NCBI GenBank assembly: GCA_964605795.1
Contig: CAZSDZ010000002.1
Span: 1-64,000 of the forward strand
Length of the DNA: 64,000 bases
From: JAFGOM01 sp964605795
Lineage (GTDB): Archaea; Halobacteriota; Methanomicrobia; Methanomicrobiales; Methanospirillaceae
Direction of reading: 5' to 3'
The position numbers and the translations under genes are program-made. How positions within the stretch are numbered: the stretch's first letter is position 1; every line of letters starts with the position of its first letter. A model generated the notes under the pieces. The model did not search any database. It was not told the origin of the DNA and worked only from the letters and a program-made list of their open reading frames with translations. Shown here piece by piece: positions 26,612 through 35,812 of this stretch.

Positions 26612-27811
26612 ATGAACAGAACATATGGATTTCTTTTCCTTATTATCGGAATTTTGTCTCTTTGTACCATGAGTGCATATGGAGCAGAGGCAGATAATGC
26701 AGCCACAGTCATTCTTAAATCAGACGATCCCTTCTGGGAACAAGTTCGTTTAGGAATCCTGGATACCATTTCAGGGGATGAGATGGATCTCTCTATACTC
26801 ACTCCGGATACTCCTTATACGAGTGATGAGATGGTGATTCTTGCTTTTGATGCGATAGAAAATATACCGGCCCTCTTAATTATATCACCTACTGATGAAT
26901 CACTCTTTATACCTGTCATAAAAGCTGCAGGGAATGCAAATATTCCCGTTATTTTGCTCGAGTCCCCTCTGTCTGATGATATTGCTGCAGGATATATTGG
27001 TTCAGATAATGCAGCTATCGGAGTGACAGCAGCACAAGATTTGGCAGCCCTGCTTCAGGAGAAGGGGGCCGTTGCTGTTCTCTCATACAATACACAGGAT
27101 CCCGGATCATTAATCAGAACAGATTCCTTTACTGAACAGATACAAACACAGTATCCTGATATGGAAGTATCTGTCCATTATCCTGATTCCGATATTCCGC
27201 TCAACCAGTTTATCGAGTCCATGCTTTCAGATAATCCTCAATTGAAAGGAATTTTTTCAACTGACAGTGATTCTACCCTTGCCCTGGGTAATACGATTCA
27301 GGCGCTCGGTCTTGCCGGGTCTGTCGCAATTATCGGTGTTGATGGTGGTGATGAGGTCTTTGATCTTGTGACCAGAGGAGTGATACAGGAGACAATAATG
27401 CAGGATCCCTATGAGATGGGTCGTGCTGCCGGAGAACAACTAAAAACATATAATAATGGTACTGATATTCAACCAGACCTTTTTATTGATTTTATTACCA
27501 TCGTATCTGATGTTCCTTTTACCGGTTCACCGATTGAAGTTCCCCCTGCAAAAGCACAGGTAACCACGAAACCAACCCCGACACAGGATACGACTGATGG
27601 TGAACTCTCATATAATGAGAGACTGCAGGCCGCATCAGGTAAATATGACTTTGGAACCATGGCAGATCAGGCTGCAGCCTCTCATTATTCCACGGTAAAC
27701 CAGATTGCCCAGCAACAGGCTGCCCTCTCGGCATCGATGTCTGGAGGCGGGAATGGCAGATCCGGACACTGGTGCCCCACCTGCGGTTCCGGTCTGGTCT
27801 GGGTACCCTAA
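26612..27811 (+). CDS. Exported periplasmic-binding-protein-like protein, copy 1
   Basis: A signal peptide (about residues 5-24, ending AYG-AE) is followed by a sugar-type PBP1 fold (about 30-310) with 'PALLIISPTDESLFIPVIKAA', 'GYIGSDNAAIGVTAAQDLA' and 'AIIGVDGGDEVFDLVTRG'. A Pro/Thr linker then leads to a tail motif 'LSYNERLQAASGKYDF' and a Gln/Ala-rich helix. It is the only copy ending in a CPTCG knuckle. No ABC permease or ATPase lies nearby, so it may be a receptor or scavenging protein rather than a transporter subunit. It is the first of three tandem paralogues. Confidence 0.8.
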   Translation: MNRTYGFLFLIIGILSLCTMSAYGAEADNAATVILKSDDPFWEQVRLGILDTISGDEMDLSILTPDTPYTSDEMVILAFDAIENIPALLIISPTDESLFIPVIKAAGNANIPVILLESPLSDDIAAGYIGSDNAAIGVTAAQDLAALLQEKGAVAVLSYNTQDPGSLIRTDSFTEQIQTQYPDMEVSVHYPDSDIPLNQFIESMLSDNPQLKGIFSTDSDSTLALGNTIQALGLAGSVAIIGVDGGDEVFDLVTRGVIQETIMQDPYEMGRAAGEQLKTYNNGTDIQPDLFIDFITIVSDVPFTGSPIEVPPAKAQVTTKPTPTQDTTDGELSYNERLQAASGKYDFGTMADQAAASHYSTVNQIAQQQAALSASMSGGGNGRSGHWCPTCGSGLVWVP

Positions 27812-28006
27812 TCTCTTTTTTACATTGCTCCAATCTCGAAATTTTACAGATATTGTTGTTTCCAAGAGTTATATTCCCTTTTTGTGAAGATATGAAATTA
27901 TTTATCAATGGAAAGGGAGTTTGCTTATCCTTGTATCTTCCTCTTTTTCTCTTTTTAACCGAGATATTCTTCACCTAAAAAGTCAATGTACTCAATGAGG
28001 AGGTAT

Positions 28007-29209
28007 ATGAATACAGAGAACGATAGAATTATCCTGGTAATTCTTTTCGGATTATTTATTTTTGCAGGGACCGGCATAGTACTGGCAGATCCTGCCAATC
28101 CCGGAGTCGCAATCCTGCCAGCAGAAGGAGATTTCTTCTCTGATGCTATCAGAACAGGAATCGAAGAAGCGATAATAGATTATTCTCTTTCCCTGCAGAT
28201 CATAAATCTGAATTCTTCCAGTGCTGAAGATATGGTTATTGCAGCATTTGATGCACTAGCTCAAAAACCGTCTGCAATACTTCTGTATCCCACCGATATG
28301 GATCTGTTTAGTCCTGTCATTTTGGCAGCCGAATCAGGAGATGTCCCTGTCCTCCTCATTGGAGCAGATTTACCGGAAAAAGAGAATACCTGGTTTATTG
28401 GTTCAGATAATCACCTCATGGGAATCCTTGCTGCAGATTACTTTGCTTCAGTGTTACGAGATAACGATACCATTGTTATTCTCATGCAGGATGAATCGTA
28501 TCCGGCATCACGAATCCGGGCAGAATCATGCAAAGAACAGATACAGGTTAAGAATCCCTTAATCGATGTCCGGTTTTGTGAGATCGGAGAAGATAGTAAT
28601 TATCAGTCTGTTTTATCATCAATCCTTGCCGATGAACCAGCAATGAAAGGTATTTTTACGGCTGACCCTTTTACCACCCGGATAATCAGCGAGTTAGTAA
28701 AGGATTCTGGATTGGAAGGTTCATTGGCTGTTGTTGGTGTTTATGGTAATGATGATGCACAAGAAATTCTTGTTAAGGGTATCATCCAGAGATTGTATAA
28801 AGAAGATCCATATCAGATGGGATACCGGACAGGAGAGGTTCTGACATCCCTTTCCAAGGGTCAGGTTATGAGTAAAAAGACCTATATTGATTTCTCAACT
28901 GATATCTCTGATATTTTGGTAGATCTGTCAGATACGTTACCTGCACCCGACTCATCATCATCTCAGGTAAACCCTGCTCCTCCTCTGTCTGAAATACCGC
29001 AACCTACAGATACCTTGTCCTATGAAGAACGTCTTATGGCAGCGGCAGGCAGATACGATTTTAACTCAATGACTGCACAGAATGAGAATGCTCATTATGC
29101 AAACTCGCGTCTCATTGCTCAAAGGCAGGCTGCGCTTGAGTATGCGATGTCTGATACCCGGATTGGAACGAATTATGATATTGTCGGTTATAACCTGATA
29201 CGCCAATAA
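28007..29209 (+). CDS. Exported periplasmic-binding-protein-like protein, copy 2
   Basis: The architecture is the same as in the preceding gene: signal segment, PBP1 sugar-binding fold ('PSAILLYPTDMDLFSPVILAA', 'WFIGSDNHLMGILAADYFA', 'AVVGVYGNDDAQEILVKG'), Ser/Pro linker and tail motif 'LSYEERLMAAAGRYDF'. The GGD seen at the ligand-site region of copies 1 and 3 is altered here (GNDD), which hints at a different ligand. The ATG is chosen for the GGAGGT just before it, although spacing is only about 2-3 bases; two ATGs lie 12 and 21 bases upstream. Confidence 0.78.
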   Translation: MNTENDRIILVILFGLFIFAGTGIVLADPANPGVAILPAEGDFFSDAIRTGIEEAIIDYSLSLQIINLNSSSAEDMVIAAFDALAQKPSAILLYPTDMDLFSPVILAAESGDVPVLLIGADLPEKENTWFIGSDNHLMGILAADYFASVLRDNDTIVILMQDESYPASRIRAESCKEQIQVKNPLIDVRFCEIGEDSNYQSVLSSILADEPAMKGIFTADPFTTRIISELVKDSGLEGSLAVVGVYGNDDAQEILVKGIIQRLYKEDPYQMGYRTGEVLTSLSKGQVMSKKTYIDFSTDISDILVDLSDTLPAPDSSSSQVNPAPPLSEIPQPTDTLSYEERLMAAAGRYDFNSMTAQNENAHYANSRLIAQRQAALEYAMSDTRIGTNYDIVGYNLIRQ

Positions 29210-29221
29210 CTAGTTTTCAGG

Positions 29222-29244
29222 ATAAATCCAATTTTTGGATTTAT
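29222..29244 (+). terminator. Hairpin after PBP copy 2
   Basis: ATAAATCCAA and TTGGATTTAT form a perfect 10-base stem with a 3-base loop and are followed by TTTAT. A second hairpin (ACAAGCA-CGGA-TGCTTGT, 29252-29269) follows 7 bases later. Together they probably end the copy 2 transcript and separate it from copy 3. Confidence 0.5.
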
Positions 29245-29377
29245 TTTATCGACAAGCACGGATGCTTGTTGGTACCACAATCGCCTCTTTTTTTTAATCA
29301 AACCAGACAATTGCCATAGCAGATGATACCAGTCCATTCCAATAATTCAAATAAAAAAACAACCTTTGTATAAAAAA

Positions 29378-30577
29378 ATGAATCATACTGATAAGAAAAG
29401 AGAACGCATATCTCTCATATTTGGCATCTTGGTATTACTCATTCTTATACCCTGTGTGTCTGGAGCTGATCTCCAAAAAACTGCGATTGCAGTACTTCTT
29501 CCCGAAGGGGATCTCGTATCAGATGAAATATTTCAGGGAATGAGTGATGCAGCAGGGAACAATTCATTATCACTCTCTATTATTCGCCCTGATTTATACT
29601 CAGGAACAGATGAACAGGTCGTTGCCGCATTTGGTGCAGTTGCACAAAAACCATCTGCACTCATTCTTTATCCAACCGATTCCAAGATGTTTCGTCCGGT
29701 TATAAAAGCAGCAGTATCTGATACCATTCCCGTTTTCGTTATCCACTCACCCGTAGATATGGATGAACAGACCGGGTATATCGGTTCAGATAATGCAAGG
29801 ATTGGTATTCTGGCAGCAGAAGAACTGGCATCACGTATCGATGAGAAGGGATTTATCGCTGTTTTTTCCGAGGATGCGAAAGATCCCGCCTCTATCAAGC
29901 GTGCTTCATCGTTTATGAAACAGATAGAGGATACATACCAGGATATCGACGTACAATGGTATTATCCGTCTGCTGAAGTCAGTGAACAAGAACTTCTTGA
30001 TTCCATATTAGGTAACAATTCCTCTGTCAAGGGATTATTTGCTACCGATGGAAAATCCACTTCTCTTGTTTCTTCATTTTTAAAAGATTCAGGTAGGAAT
30101 GGTTCCGTAGCCGTTGTCGGGGTCGATGGTGGAGATGAGGTGTATAATGATATTAATACCGGAACAATTCAGATGTTGTATCTCCAGGATCCGTATATGA
30201 TTGGATACCGGACAGGAGAAGTCGTCTCTTCATTTTTCAATGACGGGATAATTGAACCAGATACATATGTCGATTTTAAAACCCTGATATCACCGGTTTC
30301 TTTGCAGTCTTCTTCTTTTTCTGATACGAAAGAACCATCTTCTTCCGAGGTCTATCCTATCTCCCGAAACGATGATTTGGTATCAGAGACACAATCATTT
30401 GAGGAACGGTTACGAGAGGCAGCAGGGGGATATGATTTTCTGGCTATGTCTGAAGCGAATGCCAATTCTTACCAGAATAAGATGGATGCACTACAAAAAC
30501 AACAATATGAACTTGCACATAATATGTCACTATCATATTACGAATCAGAACTACATGATTCAGGAATTTCTCCCTGA
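29378..30577 (+). CDS. Exported periplasmic-binding-protein-like protein, copy 3
   Basis: Third paralogue: a signal peptide (about residues 11-29, ending CVSGAD), a PBP1 fold with 'PSALILYPTDSKMFRPVIKAA', 'GYIGSDNARIGILAAEELA' and 'AVVGVDGGDEVYNDINTG', a Ser/Asp linker and tail motif 'QSFEERLREAAGGYDF' followed by a Gln/Tyr-rich helix. The ATG is 12 bases inside an open TTG. It is separated from copy 2 by hairpins, so it is likely transcribed on its own. Ligand and partner are unknown. Confidence 0.78.
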   Translation: MNHTDKKRERISLIFGILVLLILIPCVSGADLQKTAIAVLLPEGDLVSDEIFQGMSDAAGNNSLSLSIIRPDLYSGTDEQVVAAFGAVAQKPSALILYPTDSKMFRPVIKAAVSDTIPVFVIHSPVDMDEQTGYIGSDNARIGILAAEELASRIDEKGFIAVFSEDAKDPASIKRASSFMKQIEDTYQDIDVQWYYPSAEVSEQELLDSILGNNSSVKGLFATDGKSTSLVSSFLKDSGRNGSVAVVGVDGGDEVYNDINTGTIQMLYLQDPYMIGYRTGEVVSSFFNDGIIEPDTYVDFKTLISPVSLQSSSFSDTKEPSSSEVYPISRNDDLVSETQSFEERLREAAGGYDFLAMSEANANSYQNKMDALQKQQYELAHNMSLSYYESELHDSGISP

Positions 30578-30877
30578 TTTTTATAAACCATCCGATTGCA
30601 TCCGATTTTAACGTCACCCTCATTTTCTTCTCAAATATCAGAATCAAGGCAGAATCTCACCTTACCCGCTTCATGGTGAATGTATAATGATACATCACCC
30701 GGAGATCGATTCTTATGATTCTTTTGTACTCTGATTTTATGCGTGATCCTGTATGCCAGGTTTTTTCATGTCACGGATGGATTGGATAGCAGAATCAATG
30801 TAATAACCGTAAAAATCACAAAAATCCGGTAAGAACCGAATGAAAATCCGATACTATCAACCACGAAAAAGGAGTAA
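30578..30877. other. Intergenic stretch, no gene seen
   Basis: About 300 bases separate PBP copy 3 from the tRNA-Ala on the other strand. I see only AT-rich spacer, with no reading frame of note and no strong hairpin, so it most likely holds 3' untranslated sequence of both. Confidence 0.45.
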
Positions 30878-30949
30878 TGGACCGGGCGGGAATTGAACCC
30901 GCGGCCTCTACCATGCCAAGGTAGCGATCTCCCACTGATCTACCGGCCC
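30878..30949 (-). tRNA. tRNA-Ala (GGC)
   Basis: On the minus strand the acceptor GGGCCGG pairs with CCGGTCC and includes the G3-U70 pair that identifies tRNA-Ala; the discriminator is A. Anticodon stem CTACC/GGTAG encloses TTGGCAT, giving anticodon GGC. The T-arm GCGGG-TTCAATT-CCCGC is intact. There is no encoded CCA and no intron. Confidence 0.94.
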
Positions 30950-31078
30950 GCCTTACTAGGTTGTTACCATTATGATATGAGTCTTTCGTATTCCAATCAA
31001 AGGATATCGTATCATAGCCATCAGGGATTCAGATCCCTAAAATGCAATATTTATGTAATCGGAGATCAATCCTATAGC

Positions 31079-31483
31079 ATGGTTTCGCTTACAGACGAGA
31101 TGATACATGCGATACGTGAGATAAGAGTTTTTCCCCTTGCAACTGCATCTGCGGATGGAACTCCAAATGTTGCCCCGATGGGGGCAGTATTTGTTGCTCA
31201 ACCAGATACGATATGGATCATGGACAACTACATGAATAAAACCATGAAAAATATAAAAGAGAACGGAAAAGCTGCTCTTTATGTGTATGGTACCGGGGTG
31301 AAAGGATGTTTCCAGATAAAGGGAGATGTTTCTGTTGTTTCTTCCGGAGAACAGTATGAAAAAGCCAAAGAAATGGTGGAATCATTAAAACCCGGACTTC
31401 CCAAAAGATCCCTTGTTATCTTATCAATAACAGAAATATTCTCCTGTATGCCAGGATCTGATGCAGGAAATAAGATATGCTGA
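31079..31483 (+). CDS. Pyridoxamine 5'-phosphate oxidase-like FMN-binding protein
   Basis: This is a short split-barrel flavoprotein (134 aa) with 'IREIRVFPLATASADGTPNVAPMGAVF', the usual FMN-contacting N-terminal hairpin of PPOX-like proteins, and 'NGKAALYVYG' near the middle. Such proteins bind FMN or F420, and the cofactor and substrate are not evident here. The start is chosen at MVSLTDEM because GGAGATC precedes it; the longer open frame crosses the tRNA-Ala. Confidence 0.8.
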   Translation: MVSLTDEMIHAIREIRVFPLATASADGTPNVAPMGAVFVAQPDTIWIMDNYMNKTMKNIKENGKAALYVYGTGVKGCFQIKGDVSVVSSGEQYEKAKEMVESLKPGLPKRSLVILSITEIFSCMPGSDAGNKIC

Positions 31484-31516
31484 TTTATCTTTTTCCAGAT
31501 GGAAATACATGATTAA

Positions 31517-31544
31517 AAATGTAAGAAGAATATAAATGTAAGAA
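31517..31544. promoter_or_regulatory. Direct repeat upstream of sufC
   Basis: AAATGTAAGAA occurs twice (31517-31527 and 31534-31544), 17 bases apart, 20 bases before the sufC start. It could be a regulator binding site for Fe-S assembly control or a chance AT-rich repeat. Confidence 0.3.
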
Positions 31545-31563
31545 TCGGGTACGTTGGTCAATT

Positions 31564-32310
31564 ATGCTTCAAGTGCAGGATCTTCACGTGGAAGTCGGTG
31601 GAAAAGAGATACTTCACGGAATCAATCTCACTATCGATTCCGGAGAGACCCATGTATTAATGGGCCCTAATGGCTCAGGAAAATCAACCTTTCTTATGGC
31701 ATTGATGGGTTTTGAGATGTATCGCATTACCAGGGGTAAGATCCTTTTTTTTGGAAATGATGTAACATCTCTTTCAGTTAATGAACGGGCATCAATGGGA
31801 TTTGGAATAATGTTCCAGAGGCCCCCAACCATTCCCGGGTTAAAATTGGGAAAACTTCTTGAGGTGATACAGGGGGATAGTGAAATGAATACTCAGGATC
31901 TCATTGCATCTGCTTCAAAATTAATGAACATGGAAAATTTTTTAAATCGTGATATTAATTATGGATTCTCGGGAGGAGAGATTAAACGAAGCGAGATCCT
32001 GCAGATGATAATCCAGAATCCTTTATTTATTATGCTTGATGAACCAGAGAGTGGTGTCGATCTCGAAAATATTCACCTGATGGGAATTTCAATTGCTCAA
32101 ATTCTTGAGAAAAAAAAACCTATAGTAAATCGGAAAAAGAGTGGTCTTATCATTACCCATACCGGGTATATCCTTGATTATCTGGATGCAGACCGGGGCC
32201 ATGTACTCATTGACGGAGAATTTAAGTGCCATGGAAATCCCCGTGAGATATTAAAATTGGTCAAGGAGAAGGGCTATAATGAATGTCTTCGTTGTAAGAA
32301 GATAGAGTAA
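31564..32310 (+). CDS. sufC: Fe-S cluster assembly ATPase SufC
   Basis: This ABC ATPase powers the SUF Fe-S scaffold complex with SufB/D. Walker A GPNGSGKS (34-41), the SufC-type signature FSGGEIKRSE, Walker B 'IMLDEPESGVD' and the H-loop 'ITH' are all present, and the C-terminal CLRCKKIE is typical of archaeal SufC. In most methanogens sufC is followed by sufB. Here the next gene is on the other strand and sufB is absent from the window. Confidence 0.92.
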   Translation: MLQVQDLHVEVGGKEILHGINLTIDSGETHVLMGPNGSGKSTFLMALMGFEMYRITRGKILFFGNDVTSLSVNERASMGFGIMFQRPPTIPGLKLGKLLEVIQGDSEMNTQDLIASASKLMNMENFLNRDINYGFSGGEIKRSEILQMIIQNPLFIMLDEPESGVDLENIHLMGISIAQILEKKKPIVNRKKSGLIITHTGYILDYLDADRGHVLIDGEFKCHGNPREILKLVKEKGYNECLRCKKIE

Positions 32311-32333
32311 GCTAAAATGAGATATGACCGATG

Positions 32334-32792
32334 TCAGCCGTTATAAGCAAATGATGCTTTCATATCAAATAATGTTCCAATCATCTGATACCTTTCAGCA
32401 TATCGTACTTTTTTATCAGGCTGATCAACCGATACGGTAAACCCGGTACGGATCGATGAATCAGCATCATCATTTTGTTCTCCCTCCTGAACCCTATTCT
32501 TCAAATCTGCATCTCTATCTGGTATAAGTGAATCGATGGTTTGTACGGGAGTAGTCATATCCTGCAGAGCTCCGGGCAGAAGAATATCATCAGACGAGAC
32601 AAAGAGAAACTGGTATTTTGTTGGTGAGATGAGCCGGTCACCGAAATCAGCGTACTCGTTTAGTATCGCTGGTGAGAGGAGTGCTGCATACTGCATATTC
32701 AATCCGAGGATAAACAATAGCATCACCCACTTGAGAGGTGATATCTTTTTTCCGACTAAAACCACGGATGGTATCTTAATTTTTATTGGCAT
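32334..32792 (-). CDS. Hypothetical single-span membrane protein
   Basis: A basic N-terminus and one hydrophobic helix (about residues 19-40) precede an exported hydrophilic region of about 110 residues with no family I recognise. The first 17 bases overlap the end of the upstream two-headed DNA-binding protein gene, so the pair is probably co-transcribed. It may anchor that protein or respond to it; this rests only on gene order. Confidence 0.55.
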   Translation of the reverse strand: MPIKIKIPSVVLVGKKISPLKWVMLLFILGLNMQYAALLSPAILNEYADFGDRLISPTKYQFLFVSSDDILLPGALQDMTTPVQTIDSLIPDRDADLKNRVQEGEQNDDADSSIRTGFTVSVDQPDKKVRYAERYQMIGTLFDMKASFAYNG

Positions 32793-33555
32793 CGATGTAT
32801 GCTTTTATATCTCTTCCAAAGAAGAATAACGTTCTCCCTGATTTTCGCGATGAAAGTCTGCCATCTTTTGCGATACGTCTTATCATCTTCGTAGTTACCC
32901 CGAGAATAACCGCCGCTTCAGTCTGGGAATATTCCTTATCAGCATCAAGATTGGCAAGAGCATGATAATCAACCGCTTCGATTACCGGCATCAGCGGATA
33001 GGCATCATCCTCTTCCGGTTCGTTGTCAGCAGGTGTTCTATTCTTCTCACCTTCTTCTTGTACCGGTTTTGTATCAGAAACTGATTGATTACTCTCCTGG
33101 TAGATTGTTTTTACCGATTGCGTTTCGGTTATCGCAGAAGATATCTTTTCTGATTCATCTCTTTTTTCTGGTGCCTTTCGCTCATTTGTAACCGGATCTT
33201 TGGATAATCCTTTATATTGCTGTTCAAACTCCACCCGCCATTCTTGAAACTGATGTTTTGTTCTCTGTAATTCCTCTTGCAAGTCATAGATTACAGAATG
33301 AAGGGACACAGTATCTTCTGAAATCCTTTTTATATCCGAGGGATATCCCGGGGAATCTCCTGTACCCATCATAATATATCGCATACAGGATAATGCCCAT
33401 AATAATTGTTGTTCTTCAGAACGGAATGTTCCACAGTAAGAATGTATCATCTCCCTAATAAGGTCATCAAGAGATATTGCACGTCTTTTTGCAATTGAAA
33501 GAAGCAATTCGTGATCATCTGATGACAGGTCAATATGTAATTGTATAGAGGTCAT
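32776..33555 (-). CDS. DNA-binding protein with RHH-like N-terminus and MerR-type C-terminus
   Basis: Residues 1-45 ('IQLHIDLSSDDHELLLSIAKRRAISLDDLIREMI') look like a ribbon-helix-helix or similar DNA-binding head. About 80-120 is a coiled coil, and 120-200 is a low-complexity charged linker. Residues about 210-260 are a MerR/excisionase-type helix-turn-helix ('YSQTEAAVILGVTTKMIRRIAKDGRLSSRKSGRTLFF'). A protein with a DNA-binding unit at each end could bridge sites. The start is at MTSIQLHI; a longer in-frame extension lacks support. Confidence 0.65.
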   Translation of the reverse strand: MTSIQLHIDLSSDDHELLLSIAKRRAISLDDLIREMIHSYCGTFRSEEQQLLWALSCMRYIMMGTGDSPGYPSDIKRISEDTVSLHSVIYDLQEELQRTKHQFQEWRVEFEQQYKGLSKDPVTNERKAPEKRDESEKISSAITETQSVKTIYQESNQSVSDTKPVQEEGEKNRTPADNEPEEDDAYPLMPVIEAVDYHALANLDADKEYSQTEAAVILGVTTKMIRRIAKDGRLSSRKSGRTLFFFGRDIKAYIDANKN

Positions 33556-33749
33556 GATTATCCTGTATTTTGTTGTATTATGTTTATTATGTAACAATAA
33601 ATCAAAAAGGCAATAGTATTGTTATCAAAGGAAACTATATATCTATTCTGGAATAGAGGGTAGAATTTTAATTTTTGAAAAAAAGCCGAATTATTCGGCA
33701 TATCCGGGTATTTATCTCTTTTATGGGAATAAATTGGCAGGACTACCCT

Positions 33750-34691
33750 TCAGAAAAATTCCTGTACTGCGTAATAATAATGTCCATCAAAAGAAACCCC
33801 GATCCCGATTCGGTCTGCATAATGATCCATCATATTTTTCCGGTGTCCTGAACTCTCGAGCCATGATTGCATGATTGCATCAGCAATCGCGTTCCAATCC
33901 ACCGGATTAATGTAACCGATAAAGGCAACGGTTCCGGTAGGCATCCTGGCAAGATTCTCTCCAACTCCGATACGCCAGAGTGATCCATCGTTATGATATC
34001 GGAAGATAGAGTATCCTGCATTCTGTGCACGATCGTTCTGATCGTTTCCATCCGGATCGGTATGACCGATAAAACGCAGGGCTGCCATCTTGTTGGCATA
34101 AGCCTGGGCTAAATCCTGCAGAGCATCATCAGGGGATAAGGGGTTATGTCCCTCCTTGTTTCTCTCATTATTTGTCAATTTGTAGAGTTCATCACGTATC
34201 TGAATAGTAAACCACTCCTGTTCCGGCAAACTGATGGTTTTTACGGTTATTTTTGAATTGACACCATGGCATAATGACCGGTCACTTCCTGATGCTTGGT
34301 ACTCATCGAGTTCCAATACCGGGATCAGATAGTATTCTCCGTCTGGAATGGATTCTGGAAAGGTTTCTGTTATCGTGATATTTTTTTCGACTCCTGCATA
34401 GAGCAGGGGGAGACCGGAACTGCCAAGGAAGGGATCATCAAGAGAAAGGGTCGAATCACCTGATAGAAAGACATACATGGTGAATCTGCCTGCATTATAC
34501 GACCCATTGTTTAGAATTTTGGCGCTAACCGTGTATGGATACCCGGGAGACATGACCGGATCACTCATGACAGAGGTAACACAGAGTATCGGAACATTTC
34601 CCGCTATCGATGCGTAATCTTTTATTGAACCGTGCACAGATGCTGTCATCAGACAGAACAGGAATAATACGGTAATGATGCGTTGAATCAT
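33750..34691 (-). CDS. Secreted protein with CARDB and CAP domains
   Basis: A signal peptide (residues 1-21, ending SVHG) is followed by a CARDB-like beta domain (about 35-150) with 'YTVSAKILNNGSYNAGRFTMYVFLSGD' character and 'GEYYLIPVLE'. A CAP/SCP-like domain comes next (about 165-313), with 'LTNNERNKEGHNPLSPDDALQDLAQAYANKM', the 'GHTDPDG' His and a final 'SSGHRKNMM' segment. CAP domains occur in extracellular proteins with varied roles. No lipobox or PGF tail is visible. Confidence 0.82.
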   Translation of the reverse strand: MIQRIITVLFLFCLMTASVHGSIKDYASIAGNVPILCVTSVMSDPVMSPGYPYTVSAKILNNGSYNAGRFTMYVFLSGDSTLSLDDPFLGSSGLPLLYAGVEKNITITETFPESIPDGEYYLIPVLELDEYQASGSDRSLCHGVNSKITVKTISLPEQEWFTIQIRDELYKLTNNERNKEGHNPLSPDDALQDLAQAYANKMAALRFIGHTDPDGNDQNDRAQNAGYSIFRYHNDGSLWRIGVGENLARMPTGTVAFIGYINPVDWNAIADAIMQSWLESSGHRKNMMDHYADRIGIGVSFDGHYYYAVQEFF

Positions 34692-34768
34692 AGGAACAGG
34701 GGTATGTAACGAATCTGTGGTTGTGTGTAAACATCCTCTCTATGTATATTCACCGGATCCGGTTGGTA

Positions 34769-35812
34769 TTATGGGAGAGAATCTTCTGATAGGTCGAGAT
34801 CATCCAGTTCATCATCAAAAAAGTCATCAGGATTTAGTTCTGAATCCAAATCTCCATCAATGCTTGGAAGGTCAGGTAACTCTTCCTTTGTATCTTCTTC
34901 CCCTTCCTGTTTATCTTCCGGTTCGCTGGTTTTTAATGGTGGAGGTGATTGATTTTTTTCAATATCTTTACCAGTCTCCTCTAGATTGGAAGGGATATCT
35001 CCTTTTATCTCATCAACTGCAATAGAAAATTCATCAAATTCAGGTACCGTGTCAGTATCTTTTTCTTCTGACCAGGTGGTGTTGGAAGGAGGAGATGTTT
35101 TTATGTCTGGTTTTATCTCTTCCGGGGCACTGATATCAATCTCCCTGCTGTCTCCTTCTTCACCCTCTGTATCAATATCCTCTATTGGTATATCATTGAA
35201 GTCCTCGATGAGATCATCATGGGATACTGGTTCATCGAATTCTATCTCCGGAAAAGTCTCTGTTTCAGAGATATCAATAGGTACTTCATCATGTTCTCCG
35301 ATATCGAGGTCAGGAATATCAGTTATCTCTTCGATATCATCAGATAATGAGATGAATTCATCATCTGATCCCTTTAAATCAGATAAACCCGGTAATCCTG
35401 GTAGTTCATGTTCTGGTTCCTGATATGATTCCGGGGAATGATATTTTTTTTTCTGAAAAGAAGAAACTACTGGTGAAGCTGGGACTGTCCCTCCCCTGTA
35501 TTCCCGCCGTTCATCAACATACCTGCTTACCCGCTCGCGTAACGGGAGATCACGATACCTGTCATCGCTCACGTGTATGGTAGTATCCTCTAAAACCCGA
35601 GGTATTTCTTTGTTCTTTTTAGATTGGATATAATCTCTGATGATATTCTGGTAAATATAAACCACTAATGTTATCCATATTGAGAAATAAATCACTCCAA
35701 GCCATATATTGGAAAAGAAGACAGAGGCATTTGTCACATACGCTCCCAATATAAAAATACAGAGCGAAGCGACAAAAACAAGAACAAGGATATGCGTATT
35801 TGATAGTTTCAT
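34769..35812 (-). CDS. Two-span membrane protein with long acidic tail
   Basis: Two transmembrane helices (about 7-28 and 33-52) precede a basic stretch and then more than 200 residues dominated by Asp, Glu, Ser and Ile, with repeated 'DIPDLDIGE'-like runs. The tail is predicted disordered and very acidic. I know no family. It could bind cations or basic partners near the membrane. Codon use is like the neighbours, so it does not look foreign. Confidence 0.6.
   Translation of the reverse strand: MKLSNTHILVLVFVASLCIFILGAYVTNASVFFSNIWLGVIYFSIWITLVVYIYQNIIRDYIQSKKNKEIPRVLEDTTIHVSDDRYRDLPLRERVSRYVDERREYRGGTVPASPVVSSFQKKKYHSPESYQEPEHELPGLPGLSDLKGSDDEFISLSDDIEEITDIPDLDIGEHDEVPIDISETETFPEIEFDEPVSHDDLIEDFNDIPIEDIDTEGEEGDSREIDISAPEEIKPDIKTSPPSNTTWSEEKDTDTVPEFDEFSIAVDEIKGDIPSNLEETGKDIEKNQSPPPLKTSEPEDKQEGEEDTKEELPDLPSIDGDLDSELNPDDFFDDELDDLDLSEDSLP

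Noticed and set aside
26379..26615. 78-residue open frame overlapping the end of endonuclease III
   Set aside because: It begins inside nth in another frame, and its hydrophobic start comes from the Fe-S loop region.
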